Assembly (NCBI GenBank): GCA_934647195.1
Contig: CAKUFD010000006.1
Location: 1-64,000 of the forward strand
Reading direction: 5' to 3'
DNA from: an uncultured Collinsella sp.
GTDB lineage: Bacteria; Actinomycetota; Coriobacteriia; Coriobacteriales; Coriobacteriaceae
DNA: 64,000 nt
Shown in pieces: positions 26,574 through 36,098 of the stretch. The stretch's first letter is position 1, and the number at the start of each line of letters is the position of its first letter. Made by a program: the position numbers and the translations under genes. The notes beneath the pieces are model-generated. The model was not told where the DNA came from and searched no databases. It worked only from the letters and a program-made list of their open reading frames with translations.

Positions 26574-27989
26574 ATGCCATTGCCGCAGACGTTCTCGCTT
26601 TTGGTCTTGGGCCAGGGTTCCTCGGGTCTCGATGTTGTCCAATGGGCATGTGCCCACCTGGGCGAGCGCGTATCCAGCGTCACCATGTACGGTGGAGCAA
26701 AAGCGCAGCCCAACAATCGTACGCGCGAGCTTGAACATGCGGGCGCTCACTTTGTTTTTGGCACCGAGGATGTCGAGGGCTCATATGACATTTGTGTCTC
26801 CAGCCCCGGCATTTCGGAGTTTTGCGATTTCTTTGCCGCAGGACGCGCTCATTCGAGCGAAATAATGGGCGAGCCCGAGTTCGCTTTCCGCCTTTCGCCA
26901 AGCAATTGGTGCGCGGTGACGGGAACAAACGGCAAGACCACCACTACGTCGCTTGTCGACCATCTGCTTCGCTCCGCCGATATGTGCAGCGTTGCCGTTG
27001 GCAATATTGGCAACCCGCCCATCAACGAGGTCGATGGCCGCGTCGATGGGTCATGGTTCTGTGCCGAGCTTTCGAGCTATCAGATTGCCACCACGACGGA
27101 GCTCCATCCGCGCGTGGCGATTCTGCTCAACATCACCGATGACCATCTGGCGTGGCATCGCACGCATGAAAACTATGCCGAGGCGAAGATCCGCTTGTTC
27201 CAGAATATAGATGAAGCTGACCTGGCTATCGTCGATGTCGAAGATGAGGGCAATATGGCCCATCGAGACGAGATTTTCGTGCCCGGCCGACGCGTCCTTT
27301 CGCTTTCCTGCGAGGATAGTGGCGCCGCTGACGCTGCCTTCGTGCGCGATGGCCTCATGATCGTGCGTCTGGGCGGCGAGGAAAACGAGCTCGTTTCTAC
27401 GGCGGACCTGCAGATTGCCGGCCACCACAACATCATCAACGCTCTGGCCGCCGCCGCTGCGGCCCTTGCTTGCGGCGCTCCCGTGGAGTGCGTGCGTGCG
27501 GGGCTTGTAAGCTTTGCTCCGCTTGAGCATCGTATCGAGCCCACCGGGTCTATCGCGGGCGTTCACTTTTACAACGATTCCAAGGCAACAAACACCGATG
27601 CTGTCGAAAAGGCGCTCACGGCATTCCCTAACGACCGTGTGATCTTGCTTTTGGGCGGTCACGACAAGGGAACTCCCTTGGAGGAGTTCTCGCGCATCGT
27701 GTGTCAGCACGTTGCTGCTGCCGTCTGCTTTGGCGAGGCCGCTGAGCGCTTCGAGCAAGCGCTTGTCGCTGCCGGCGCAAAGGATCTTGGCGTGGTGCTT
27801 GCGCGCGCGGCTCACATGCGTGATGCCGTCGACGTCGCTCGCACCCTTGCCCACGATGGTGATGCCGTGCTGTTCTCTCCCGCCTGTTCCTCGTTTGACG
27901 AGTTCTCTGGCTATGAGGAGCGCGGGCGCGCATTTAAATCCTATCTCGATGAGCTTCGCGCGGCCGATACCGCCGTTGTCGAGGGCTAG
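26574..27989 (+). CDS. murD: UDP-N-acetylmuramoyl-L-alanine--D-glutamate ligase
   Basis: A 471-residue Mur ligase adding D-Glu to UDP-MurNAc-L-Ala. The N-terminal Rossmann-like domain begins LLVLGQGSSGLDVV, the ATP loop VTGTNGKTTTTS is near residue 115, ELSSYQ and NITDDHLAWH lie in the central domain, and HFYNDSKATNTDAVEKAL begins the C-terminal domain. It starts nine bases after mraY. Confidence 0.96.
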   Translation: MPLPQTFSLLVLGQGSSGLDVVQWACAHLGERVSSVTMYGGAKAQPNNRTRELEHAGAHFVFGTEDVEGSYDICVSSPGISEFCDFFAAGRAHSSEIMGEPEFAFRLSPSNWCAVTGTNGKTTTTSLVDHLLRSADMCSVAVGNIGNPPINEVDGRVDGSWFCAELSSYQIATTTELHPRVAILLNITDDHLAWHRTHENYAEAKIRLFQNIDEADLAIVDVEDEGNMAHRDEIFVPGRRVLSLSCEDSGAADAAFVRDGLMIVRLGGEENELVSTADLQIAGHHNIINALAAAAAALACGAPVECVRAGLVSFAPLEHRIEPTGSIAGVHFYNDSKATNTDAVEKALTAFPNDRVILLLGGHDKGTPLEEFSRIVCQHVAAAVCFGEAAERFEQALVAAGAKDLGVVLARAAHMRDAVDVARTLAHDGDAVLFSPACSSFDEFSGYEERGRAFKSYLDELRAADTAVVEG

Positions 27990-27997
27990 GGGAGAGC

Positions 27998-29593
27998 GTG
28001 CGAGAAACGAACGCAGGCATGCGAGATAGAACGGCGAAGGAGTCCCAGGGCGCTATGGCGCGTCGTGGGCGCGACCGCGTGGTGCGCGACGGCTCTCCCG
28101 AGCATTCTTCCTGGGGCGAAAAACTCATCGCGGGCGTTCCTGCACGCATTATGCGTCCGCGCCTCATATTCATCGCTTGCCTGGTGGCTCTTGTTGCTTT
28201 TGGCTTGCTTATGGTTTTCTCTGCCTCTTCGGTCGAGGCCCTGTCTGAGCAAGGCGATGCTTTGTATTTCTTCAAGCGCCAGTTTGGCTTCGCCGCAATA
28301 GGTTCCGTGCTGTGCGCTCTCATCTCGTTTCGCGCGATTTCTTGGGATTTCGCTACGACAAAGGTGGCGAAAGCCGTTTGGGGCACGCTCGCTTTTGTGC
28401 TTTTGCTGGTCTTGTTCGTTGGTGCTGGTGCTGGCGGCGCCAAGCGCTGGATCAGGCTTTTTGCAGGCTTCCTTTTTCAGCCTTCCGAGTTTATCAAGCC
28501 TTTGATCATCATCTTGGTCGCAGGCGTGCTGAGCGATTTTTACGATGAAGAGCGGATCGACTCCAACGGTTTTTTAAAGCGGATTGCGTTCTATGTGGGT
28601 GTCCCCGCGCTGCTTATCCTCTTTGAGCCGGACACGGGCACGTTCATGATTATTCTCGCGACGGTGTTTGCGATGCTCTTTCTCTGCGGCCTTTCATGGA
28701 AGGTGGTTTGGGTCGCGGTTGGCTTTGTCGTGGTTCTTTTGGTGGGCATGATTGCGCTCAGCCCGTATCGACTTGAGCGCTTTTTGGTGCAATCCGACCC
28801 TTGGCTCGATAAATACGGCAGTGGCTTCCAAGCCACACTTGCCCTCATGGCGTTTACCTCGGGTGGCCTATTCGGACGTGGCATCGGTAACTCCACGATG
28901 AAATACAGCTATCTGCCCGAGGCCCATAACGATTACATCTTCTCGATTATCGGCGAGGAGCTCGGCTTTGTGGGGACGATGCTGTTTTTGGCAGTCTTCG
29001 CGCTGCTTATCTACATGGCATTTCAGATTGGTCGCCAGGCGCCCGACCTCAAGGGGCGAATGATCGCGCAAGGCTCTGCCCTTATGCTTGCGCTCCAGTT
29101 CTTTATCAACGCTGCAGGTGTCTTGAACATCATTCCTATGTCGGGAAAGACGATGCCCTTCATCAGCTATGGCGGATCGTCGATGATCTCGTGTCTGATT
29201 CTGGCTGGTTTGATTATCCGCGTGTCCGTCGAGAGCAATGCTCGTACCGTCTACGATGCTCGTCGTCGCAGCTTTGCCGTTATGGACGAAGATGATGACG
29301 TTTCCGATCATATCGGCGTGAGCACTGCGGGGCGTGTTCGTACGCGTTCTGGACGAGCGGTGTCGAGCGAGCGCGCAGGATTTACTGTGATGGATGGAAG
29401 GTCTGGCAAAGAACCTCGTGCTCGGGCTCCCCGGCCGCAGGACCCTCGTCCAAGAAGATCGTCCCCTCGTACCGATGGGGGATGGAGCCGCGTCGATTTA
29501 AATGCCGACCCTACAGATCGCCTGCGTGGCGATGGGCGCGACGGCCAGCCGCGCCGCCGGTCGGATTATAGAAGGGATCGTTATGACCGATAA
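27998..29593 (+). CDS. ftsW: Peptidoglycan glycosyltransferase FtsW
   Basis: A 531-residue SEDS protein with ten predicted membrane helices that polymerises septal glycan strands with the class B PBP. Conserved blocks include GAKRWIRL, FQPSEFIKP, LPEAHNDYIFSIIGEELGF and MPFISYGGSSM. Compared with typical FtsW (about 380-420 residues) it has a basic N-terminal tail of about 45 residues and a basic, disordered C-terminal tail from about residue 415 (repeated Arg/Pro/Asp). GTG start at 27998 has AGGGGAG upstream. The stop overlaps the murG start. Confidence 0.95.
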   Translation: MRETNAGMRDRTAKESQGAMARRGRDRVVRDGSPEHSSWGEKLIAGVPARIMRPRLIFIACLVALVAFGLLMVFSASSVEALSEQGDALYFFKRQFGFAAIGSVLCALISFRAISWDFATTKVAKAVWGTLAFVLLLVLFVGAGAGGAKRWIRLFAGFLFQPSEFIKPLIIILVAGVLSDFYDEERIDSNGFLKRIAFYVGVPALLILFEPDTGTFMIILATVFAMLFLCGLSWKVVWVAVGFVVVLLVGMIALSPYRLERFLVQSDPWLDKYGSGFQATLALMAFTSGGLFGRGIGNSTMKYSYLPEAHNDYIFSIIGEELGFVGTMLFLAVFALLIYMAFQIGRQAPDLKGRMIAQGSALMLALQFFINAAGVLNIIPMSGKTMPFISYGGSSMISCLILAGLIIRVSVESNARTVYDARRRSFAVMDEDDDVSDHIGVSTAGRVRTRSGRAVSSERAGFTVMDGRSGKEPRARAPRPQDPRPRRSSPRTDGGWSRVDLNADPTDRLRGDGRDGQPRRRSDYRRDRYDR

Positions 29594-30704
29594 GATGTCG
29601 ATTGCAATTGCCGCCGGCGGCACCGCCGGTCATGTCAATCCCGCGCTTGCCCTGGCAGACGAGCTCGCCTCGCGTGGGCATGACGTTCGCTTTTTTGGCG
29701 AGACGCGTCGCCTCGAGGGCAAGTTGGTTCCCGAGGCGGGATTCGACTTCTTTCCAGTCGAGGTGACCGGTTTCGACCGCGCACGTCCCTGGACGCTCAT
29801 TACCGCTCTTGCGCATCTTTCGCGCGAGGAGCGTCGTCTGGTCCGCACGTTCAAGGAGAATCCTGCTCTCAAGCCTGACGTAGCCATCGGATTTGGCGCC
29901 TATGTCGAGCTTCCTTTGGTGCGAGCTGCGGCAAAACTCGGCATCCCCGTAGTCCTGCACGAGCAAAACTCCGTTCCCGGCTTGGCCAACAAGCAGTCCG
30001 CCAAGGTCGCGAGCCTTGTTGCCATTGCGCAGCCGAGCGTTCGCTCCATCTTCGAGCATGCCGGTGCGAAGCGCATCGAGTTTACGGGCAATCCCGTGCG
30101 CGCTTCCGTGCTTGCCGGTGACCGTGCGCGCGGACGCGAGGCGTTGGGCATTCCGCAGGATGCGACGGTGCTTCTGGTCTTTGGCGGCTCCCTTGGCGCC
30201 AAGCACCTCAACGAGCGCATGGCTTCGCTCAAGTCCGAACTTCTGGCGCGTAAGAACCTCTATGTGGTTCATTCCACCGGTGCGGACGGCTATGACGACA
30301 CGGCGGCGGCGCTTGCCCTGACCGATGGCGAAAAGCAGCGATATCGCTTGATGCCCTATATCGATAACATGGGCGACATGCTGAGCGCGGCGGACCTTGT
30401 CCTTTCCCGTTCCGGTGCTTCGAGCGTTGCCGAGATTGCGGCCTTGGCCGCGCCTTCTGTGCTCGTGCCGTATCCGCTTGCTACAGCCGATCATCAAACG
30501 ACCAATGCTCGCTTCCTGGTCGATGCGGGCGCTGCGGTCATGTTCGCCGATGCCGATATCGATGGTGAGGATTTCCAGCGCACCGTGCTTGAGCTGCTGG
30601 ATAATCCTACTTGCCGTGCAGCTATGCACGAGGCCGCGCGTGGGCTTGCGCAAGATCGGGCCGCTTCGACCCTCGCCGATGCCATAGAGGGATTGCGCAG
30701 ATAA
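29583..30704 (+). CDS. murG: UDP-GlcNAc--lipid I GlcNAc transferase
   Basis: A 373-residue GT-B glycosyltransferase that turns lipid I into lipid II at the inner membrane face. The N-terminal glycine-rich GGTAGHVNPALALA, HEQNSVPGLAN, LLVFGGSLGA and the C-terminal LVLSRSGASSVAEIAALA motifs are all present. The ATG at 29583 overlaps the ftsW stop by 11 bases, showing coupled translation. Confidence 0.97.
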   Translation: MTDKMSIAIAAGGTAGHVNPALALADELASRGHDVRFFGETRRLEGKLVPEAGFDFFPVEVTGFDRARPWTLITALAHLSREERRLVRTFKENPALKPDVAIGFGAYVELPLVRAAAKLGIPVVLHEQNSVPGLANKQSAKVASLVAIAQPSVRSIFEHAGAKRIEFTGNPVRASVLAGDRARGREALGIPQDATVLLVFGGSLGAKHLNERMASLKSELLARKNLYVVHSTGADGYDDTAAALALTDGEKQRYRLMPYIDNMGDMLSAADLVLSRSGASSVAEIAALAAPSVLVPYPLATADHQTTNARFLVDAGAAVMFADADIDGEDFQRTVLELLDNPTCRAAMHEAARGLAQDRAASTLADAIEGLRR

Positions 30705-30713
30705 CGCGTCGCT

Positions 30714-30743
30714 TTGGTCTGTCTGGAAGAGTTGCGGTACAGT
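30714..30743 (+). promoter_or_regulatory. Candidate internal promoter before murC
   Basis: TTGGTC (30714-30719) and TACAGT (30738-30743) are 18 bases apart in the 85-base gap between murG and murC, the first sizeable gap since rsmH-ftsL. A second transcription start for murC-murB-ftsQ is plausible. Confidence 0.4.
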
Positions 30744-30789
30744 AAACAGGTTGAAGATTGTTTATTCGCCGCAAGGAGTAGATGGACCT

Positions 30790-32214
30790 ATGGCAGATAT
30801 CGAAAATGCATCTAGCGAGCCGACGTTTAAGCGCGCCCACTTTATCGGGATTGGCGGCGCCGGCATGAGCGGTATCGCCCTCGTGCTGCACGAGCGCGGC
30901 TTTGTCGTGACGGGCTCCGATCTTAAGACCTCTCGTTATATCCGTCAGCTCACGCGCGCCGGCGTCGATATCCACGTGGGTCATGAGGCTAAGACCATCG
31001 ACGAGGTGCAGCCCGATGTCGTGGTTGTCTCCACGGCTATCCCCGAGTCGAATCCCGAGCTGATTCGTGCCCGTGAGCTGGGTATTCCCGTTTGGCCGCG
31101 CGCAAAGATGCTTTCTGCCCTGGGTCACGGCCATACAACGGTTGCCGTTGCGGGCACTCATGGCAAGACGACTACGTCTTCCATGTGCGCCACGATGCTC
31201 GACCGCATGGGCCTCGATCCCAGCTTCTTGATCGGCGGCATCGTTGAGGGGTATGACACCAACGGCCGCAATGGTTCGAGCGAGTACTTCGTGTGCGAGG
31301 CCGATGAGTCTGACAGCTCGTTTTTGTATCTCGACCCCAACGTAGTGGTTGTCACCAACGTTGAGGCCGATCACCTCGATCACTACGGTTCCCTCGAAGA
31401 GATCGAGGCTACCTTCGTCAAATTCATGAAGCTTGTGGGCGAGGACGGGACCATCATCGTTTGCGGCGATTCCCCGCATCTGGCCGAGCTTGCTCACGGC
31501 ACGGGTCTGCATGTCATTACCTATGGTTTTGCCGACGAGAACGATGTCGTGGTCAAGCCCGATGCCTGCACGCATGCGCTCGGCGGCAGCTTTGTCGCTA
31601 CCGTGGACGGCGTGCAGCGCCACGTTTCCATCAAGAACAATCCTGGCCGCCATAATATGCTCAACGCCTGCGCGTCCCTTATCGTCGCTTCCGTGCTTGG
31701 TCTCGATGTCGATGCCGCGGCGACTTCGCTTTCTACTTTCGATGGCGTCCGCCGCCGCTTCACCCATGTGGGCGATACGCGCGGCATTTGCGTTGTCGAT
31801 GACTACGGCCACCATCCCACCGAGGTGGCCGCTACGCTCAAGGCAGCAAAGACCCTCGACTTCAAGCACGTAGTCGTGGTGTTCCAGCCGCATCGTTATT
31901 CACGTCTGCAGGCGCTTGCCAGCGATTTTGCCGATGCCTTCGCCGACGCCGATACCGTCATCTTGATCGATGTGTTCTCGGCAGGCGAGATGCCCATCCC
32001 GGGTGCTACCTCCAAGATGCTTGCAGACCTGATTGCCGAGCGCCATCCTGGCAAGCCGGTATTCTACGCTCCCGATCGCGCGGCGCTTATGAAGCTCATC
32101 GACGAGAACACGCATGAGGGCGATCTGTTGATCACCATGGGTGCAGGCGATGTCACTGCGGTGGGCCCCGAGTATCTTGAGCATGCTCAAGAGCAATCGA
32201 AGGACGCGCAGTAG
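30790..32214 (+). CDS. murC: UDP-N-acetylmuramate--L-alanine ligase
   Basis: A 474-residue Mur ligase adding L-Ala to UDP-MurNAc. Motifs: HFIGIGGAGMSGIA at the N-terminus, the ATP loop VAGTHGKTTTSSM, and VVDDYGHHPTEVAATL in the C-terminal domain. The ATG at 30790 is 11 bases after AAGGAG; a TTG at 30751 would add 13 residues but has only a poor site. Confidence 0.96.
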   Translation: MADIENASSEPTFKRAHFIGIGGAGMSGIALVLHERGFVVTGSDLKTSRYIRQLTRAGVDIHVGHEAKTIDEVQPDVVVVSTAIPESNPELIRARELGIPVWPRAKMLSALGHGHTTVAVAGTHGKTTTSSMCATMLDRMGLDPSFLIGGIVEGYDTNGRNGSSEYFVCEADESDSSFLYLDPNVVVVTNVEADHLDHYGSLEEIEATFVKFMKLVGEDGTIIVCGDSPHLAELAHGTGLHVITYGFADENDVVVKPDACTHALGGSFVATVDGVQRHVSIKNNPGRHNMLNACASLIVASVLGLDVDAAATSLSTFDGVRRRFTHVGDTRGICVVDDYGHHPTEVAATLKAAKTLDFKHVVVVFQPHRYSRLQALASDFADAFADADTVILIDVFSAGEMPIPGATSKMLADLIAERHPGKPVFYAPDRAALMKLIDENTHEGDLLITMGAGDVTAVGPEYLEHAQEQSKDAQ

Positions 32215-32217
32215 GCT

Positions 32218-33129
32218 ATGGGCCTGTTCAACGCCATCATGGCGCTTTCGGGTGCCGCTGATATCGATATCATCGAGGACGAGCGCATGTCGCGCCATAC
32301 CACCTACCGTGTGGGTGGCCCAGCATCGCTGTTCGTAACGTGCCAGAGCTATCATGGCTTGCGTCGTGCGGTCGAGGTGCTCTCGCGCGAACAGATTCCC
32401 TGGGTCCTTTTGGGAAGGGGATCGAATATCCTCGTCTCCGACGCTGGATACCAGGGGGCTGTTATCGTTTTGGGCCGTGAGTTCCAGCGCACCGTTATCG
32501 CAGACGACGGCGCTCACGTTACGGTGGGTGCGGCGACTGTGCTTTCGCGCCTTGTCAACGAAATGATGTCGCTCGGTCTTTCCGGCTTGGAGTTTGCCGT
32601 GGGCATTCCCGGTACCGTGGGCGGTGCCGTTTCCATGAACGCGGGTACTCGGCGCGAGTGGATTGGCCAGCTGGTCGAATCCCTTGTTACTTATGTTCCG
32701 GGAGAGGGCCTGCGCTATTACGATCACGACGATATCTATTGGGGCTATCGCGAGACGGGCCTTCCCGGCTCCGAGATCGTTCTCGAGGCGACGCTCGTTT
32801 TGAAGCCTGGCAAGAAAGACGATATTCGCGAGCGCATGGAGCGCTACCTTGGGCGTCGGCGTCGTTCGCAGCCTATTGGCAAGGCTTCGTGTGGCTCCGT
32901 TTTTCGCAATCCGCCCGATAAAAGTGTCGGCGCTATGATTGACGACTGTGGATTGAAGGGTTTTTCGGTTGGGGGCGCGGAGGTTTCTCCCGTTCACGCT
33001 AACTTTATTGTCAATAACGGGTCGGCAACGGCCAAAGATGTTCTGTCCGTGATTCAGCACGTGCACGCGAAGGTTAAGGAAACGTATGGCGTCGAGCTAC
33101 AGCCGGAAGTCAAATTCCTCGGCTTCTAA
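32218..33129 (+). CDS. murB: UDP-N-acetylenolpyruvoylglucosamine reductase
   Basis: A 303-residue FAD enzyme that reduces UDP-GlcNAc-enolpyruvate to UDP-MurNAc. FAD-binding features include LGRGSNILVSD and GLEFAVGIPGTVGGAVSMNAG; the active-site segment ASCGSVFRNPP and the VHANFIVN motif follow. Size and motif set fit type II MurB. It begins three bases after the murC stop, and its last 44 bases overlap ftsQ. Confidence 0.96.
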   Translation: MGLFNAIMALSGAADIDIIEDERMSRHTTYRVGGPASLFVTCQSYHGLRRAVEVLSREQIPWVLLGRGSNILVSDAGYQGAVIVLGREFQRTVIADDGAHVTVGAATVLSRLVNEMMSLGLSGLEFAVGIPGTVGGAVSMNAGTRREWIGQLVESLVTYVPGEGLRYYDHDDIYWGYRETGLPGSEIVLEATLVLKPGKKDDIRERMERYLGRRRRSQPIGKASCGSVFRNPPDKSVGAMIDDCGLKGFSVGGAEVSPVHANFIVNNGSATAKDVLSVIQHVHAKVKETYGVELQPEVKFLGF

Positions 33130-34618
33130 CGGGAGGCCGACGCCCCGTCGTGCCGCAACGTCGTCTTCGCGTCCGCGCACGTCTTCATTTGGGCCTTCGT
33201 CTTCTCGTCCCGCAGGACGTCCTCAGAGGGCGCATCCTGTGGCATCTCGATCGAGTACCAACCGTCAGTTGGCGCGCCCGGCTTCAACGCGTCCGAGTGC
33301 CAATCGTCAGCCCTCCCGTTCGCACACCCAGTTGCCTGCTCAGCGCACGGCGAGCCTTGCGCGTCGCGGAAACGTTTCCATTCGTCGCACTGTGTCGTCG
33401 ACACCTCCTGCGCGCCCGCAGCGTCCTGTGGCCTCGCGTCAGCGTTCGCAGATGACGCCCGTCGGTCGTGGCGTTACCGCTCGCACGCAATCTCCTTCGA
33501 GATTGAAGATGCCCGACCGCCGCTCCACCGGCTCGCTTTCTCGGGGCAACTCAAGGCAGGGAAACCCTGTCCTCGGCGCCATTCGGTCTGTCGTCTCTTC
33601 AATCCATCTGCCACAGTTATCCTCCTCGGCTCGTCTTGTCGCAAGCGCCGTCGCGGCTCTGGTCGTGGTTATCTTTATCGTGGGAACTATTCTGTTCAAG
33701 TCGAGCCTTTTTGCCGCAACAGATATCGTGATCAACGGTTCGGAGCACATATCGCAAGAGACCGCTCAGAAGTTGATTGACCTACCCGACGACACGACGC
33801 TGTTAAATGTGGATAGCGATGCAATTGTTCAGAGCCTTAAAAAGAGCCCCTGGGTGAAGGGCGTGGATGTTAAGCGTGAGTTCCCTCATAAGCTCATCAT
33901 CACGCCTACCGAGCGCAAGGTCGTGGCTGTCGCCTACATCTCTGCCGATAACGTGGCCTGGGCCATTGGTGACGACGATACCTGGATCGCACCCGTTTCG
34001 CTTGCCGTGGGTCTCGATGCCGATGGCAATGTGGTAGATGCGACGGGGCTTGCTGCGCAAACCACCGATGACCAAACGGATGATTCCTCATCGGGCGATT
34101 CCTCATCGGGCGATACCGGCCAGGATTCATCCGATGCTTCGGACAGTTCCGATGCCGCCGATTCTACCGATAGCTCAAGCGATGCACAGGATGGCTCTGC
34201 AGATGCCTCTGATGATCAGGAGCCAGTTAAGACTGCCGATGGTGTGACCTTGCTTTCGGGCGAAGATGCCGCCCGCGCGGCGGCGCAACAGCTCGATGCC
34301 GTGCTTCTAACCAACATGGGCACCGATGTTTCACCTCTGAGTAGCTCAAAGGTGAAGGGGGAGGGCCTTGCTGCCGCGCTTAAGTACATCGCGGGGTTCT
34401 CGCCCGATTTTCTGAAGCAGATCAAGAGCTTCTCGGTCCCCTCGGTTCAGGCCCTCGCCTGCAACCTCAAAGGCGGGGTCGAGGTTTCCCTGGGCGACGC
34501 CGATGACATTCAAAAGAAGGAGCGCATCGTCACCAAGCTTTTGGAGGAACAGACGGGGGTTACCTATATCAATGTGAGGACGCCCGACGCTTACACATAT
34601 CGTTCGGTCGATCTGTAA
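33086..34618 (+). CDS. ftsQ: FtsQ/DivIB-type division protein with long tails
   Basis: A 510-residue single-pass protein. A cytoplasmic N-terminus of about 185 residues is very rich in Ser, Arg, Pro and Thr. A membrane helix follows at about 189-208, then a POTRA domain starting with the INGSEHISQETAQKLID stretch and KREFPHKLIITPTERK. Between about residues 325 and 382 the beta domain is interrupted by a Ser/Asp-rich low-complexity stretch. The C-terminal domain continues to YRSVDL. FtsQ scaffolds the divisome with FtsL and FtsB. The start, with AAGGA five bases upstream, lies 44 bases inside murB. Confidence 0.9.
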   Translation: MASSYSRKSNSSASNGRPTPRRAATSSSRPRTSSFGPSSSRPAGRPQRAHPVASRSSTNRQLARPASTRPSANRQPSRSHTQLPAQRTASLARRGNVSIRRTVSSTPPARPQRPVASRQRSQMTPVGRGVTARTQSPSRLKMPDRRSTGSLSRGNSRQGNPVLGAIRSVVSSIHLPQLSSSARLVASAVAALVVVIFIVGTILFKSSLFAATDIVINGSEHISQETAQKLIDLPDDTTLLNVDSDAIVQSLKKSPWVKGVDVKREFPHKLIITPTERKVVAVAYISADNVAWAIGDDDTWIAPVSLAVGLDADGNVVDATGLAAQTTDDQTDDSSSGDSSSGDTGQDSSDASDSSDAADSTDSSSDAQDGSADASDDQEPVKTADGVTLLSGEDAARAAAQQLDAVLLTNMGTDVSPLSSSKVKGEGLAAALKYIAGFSPDFLKQIKSFSVPSVQALACNLKGGVEVSLGDADDIQKKERIVTKLLEEQTGVTYINVRTPDAYTYRSVDL

Positions 34619-34700
34619 GCGACGTTCATGCGCCTGAGCTTGAGTTCCGTGAGCGGCATAGCCGTTTACCTGCGAAATCCATATTTTTGATTACGGGGGT

Positions 34701-34730
34701 TTGACTTATTTGCCCTCGATGTGCAAACAT
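34701..34730 (+). promoter_or_regulatory. Candidate ftsZ promoter
   Basis: TTGACT (34701-34706) is followed at 18 bases by AAACAT (34725-34730) in the 200-base gap before ftsZ. The -35 is good, the -10 poor. A dedicated ftsZ promoter is common and the gap is large for this operon. Confidence 0.35.
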
Positions 34731-34820
34731 ACCATGGTTTACCTCGACATTTAATCTCTACTTGAGGGTTAACGTCGTATAACCGCAAAGCGCCTTACCC
34801 ACTGTTCGGAGGACCGTCAA

Positions 34821-35960
34821 ATGCACGAGAACGAGATCAATAATTATCTTGCCGTCATCAAGGTGGTGGGTGTAGGTGGCGGTGGCACCAACGCCGTCAA
34901 CCGCATGATCGAAGAGGGCATCCGCGGCGTTGAGTTCGTCGCTATCAATACCGATGCCCAGGCGTTGGCTATCTCCGATGCCGACATCAAGGTTCACATC
35001 GGCACCGACCTCACCCGTGGCCTGGGTGCAGGCGCGAACCCCGAGGTTGGCCGTAAGGCTGCAGATGAGAGCCGCGACGACATCTCCGAGGCGCTTGCCG
35101 GCGCGGACATGGTGTTCATCACGTGTGGCGAGGGCGGTGGCACCGGCACCGGAGCCGCTCCCATCGTTGCCGATATCGCCATGAACGAGGTTGGCGCTCT
35201 GACCGTCGCCGTCGTGACCAAGCCCTTTACCTTCGAGGGTCGCAAGCGCAAGTCTTCCGCCGAAGAGGGCATCAAGACGCTCTCCGAGTGCGTCGACACC
35301 ATGATCGTTATCCCTAACGATAAGTTGCTCGACATCGCCGAGAAGAAGACCACGATGCTCGAGGCATTTGCTACCGCCGATGGCGTGCTTTCCCAGGGTA
35401 CCCAGGGCATCACGGACCTCATTACCGTTCCGGGTATCATCAACCTCGACTTCGCCGACGTTAAGACCATCATGAAGCAGGCTGGTACCGCCATGATGGG
35501 CATCGGCACCGCCTCGGGCGATACCCGTGCCGTGGACGCCGCCCAGCAGGCTATCTCCAGCCGTCTGCTCGAGAGCTCCATCGATGGCGCTACGCGCGTG
35601 CTTCTCTCCATCGCCGGTTCCAAGGATCTGGGCATCCAGGAGATCAACGACGCCGCCGACCTTGTCGCCAACGCTGTCGACCCCGATGCCAACATCATCT
35701 TCGGTACCGTTGTCGACGAGTCCTTGGGCGACCAGGTTCGCATCACCGTTATCGCTACCGGCTTTAGCGATGCCAACGTCAACCGTCAGGACCAGCTGTT
35801 TGGTCAGAGCCAGTCCTCTGCTTCGAAGTCTGCAAGCGATGTTTCCACCCCGGCGCACGCTGCCCCGGCGGCAACGCGTAACGTGGGCGGCTCTGAGCTT
35901 CCCAACTTTGGCAACGAGCAGTTCGAGCTACCCGATTTCCTGAAGCGCGGCAATTTCTAA
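34821..35960 (+). CDS. ftsZ: Cell division protein FtsZ
   Basis: A 379-residue tubulin-like GTPase that forms the cytokinetic ring. It has the N-terminal [15 protein letters not shown], the GTP-binding [10 protein letters not shown] signature, the T7 synergy loop [11 protein letters not shown], a variable Ser/Ala linker and a conserved C-terminal peptide ([11 protein letters not shown]), which in related bacteria binds SepF. CGGAGG precedes the ATG. No ftsA lies upstream, consistent with SepF (42271-43017) being the membrane tether. Confidence 0.99.
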   Translation: MHENEINNYLAVIKVVGVGGGGTNAVNRMIEEGIRGVEFVAINTDAQALAISDADIKVHIGTDLTRGLGAGANPEVGRKAADESRDDISEALAGADMVFITCGEGGGTGTGAAPIVADIAMNEVGALTVAVVTKPFTFEGRKRKSSAEEGIKTLSECVDTMIVIPNDKLLDIAEKKTTMLEAFATADGVLSQGTQGITDLITVPGIINLDFADVKTIMKQAGTAMMGIGTASGDTRAVDAAQQAISSRLLESSIDGATRVLLSIAGSKDLGIQEINDAADLVANAVDPDANIIFGTVVDESLGDQVRITVIATGFSDANVNRQDQLFGQSQSSASKSASDVSTPAHAAPAATRNVGGSELPNFGNEQFELPDFLKRGNF

Positions 35961-36001
35961 TCGCTGCTTTACGGGTTGATTCCTGCTAGATAGCTTGAAC
36001 C

Positions 36002-36037
36002 ACAGGGGGTGCGGATAAGATGTTCCGCACCCCCTGT
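36002..36037 (+). terminator. Hairpin after ftsZ
   Basis: ACAGGGGGTGCGGA (36002-36015) and TCCGCACCCCCTGT (36024-36037) are a perfect 14-bp stem with an 8-base loop. The following TCTGCGTTT is only modestly T-rich, so partial read-through into pgeF is possible. Confidence 0.75.
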
Positions 36038-36098
36038 TCTGCGTTTACCTCAATCGGTCTGCTCTTAGGGCGATCGCATCTTTCGAAGGGAGTATGGC

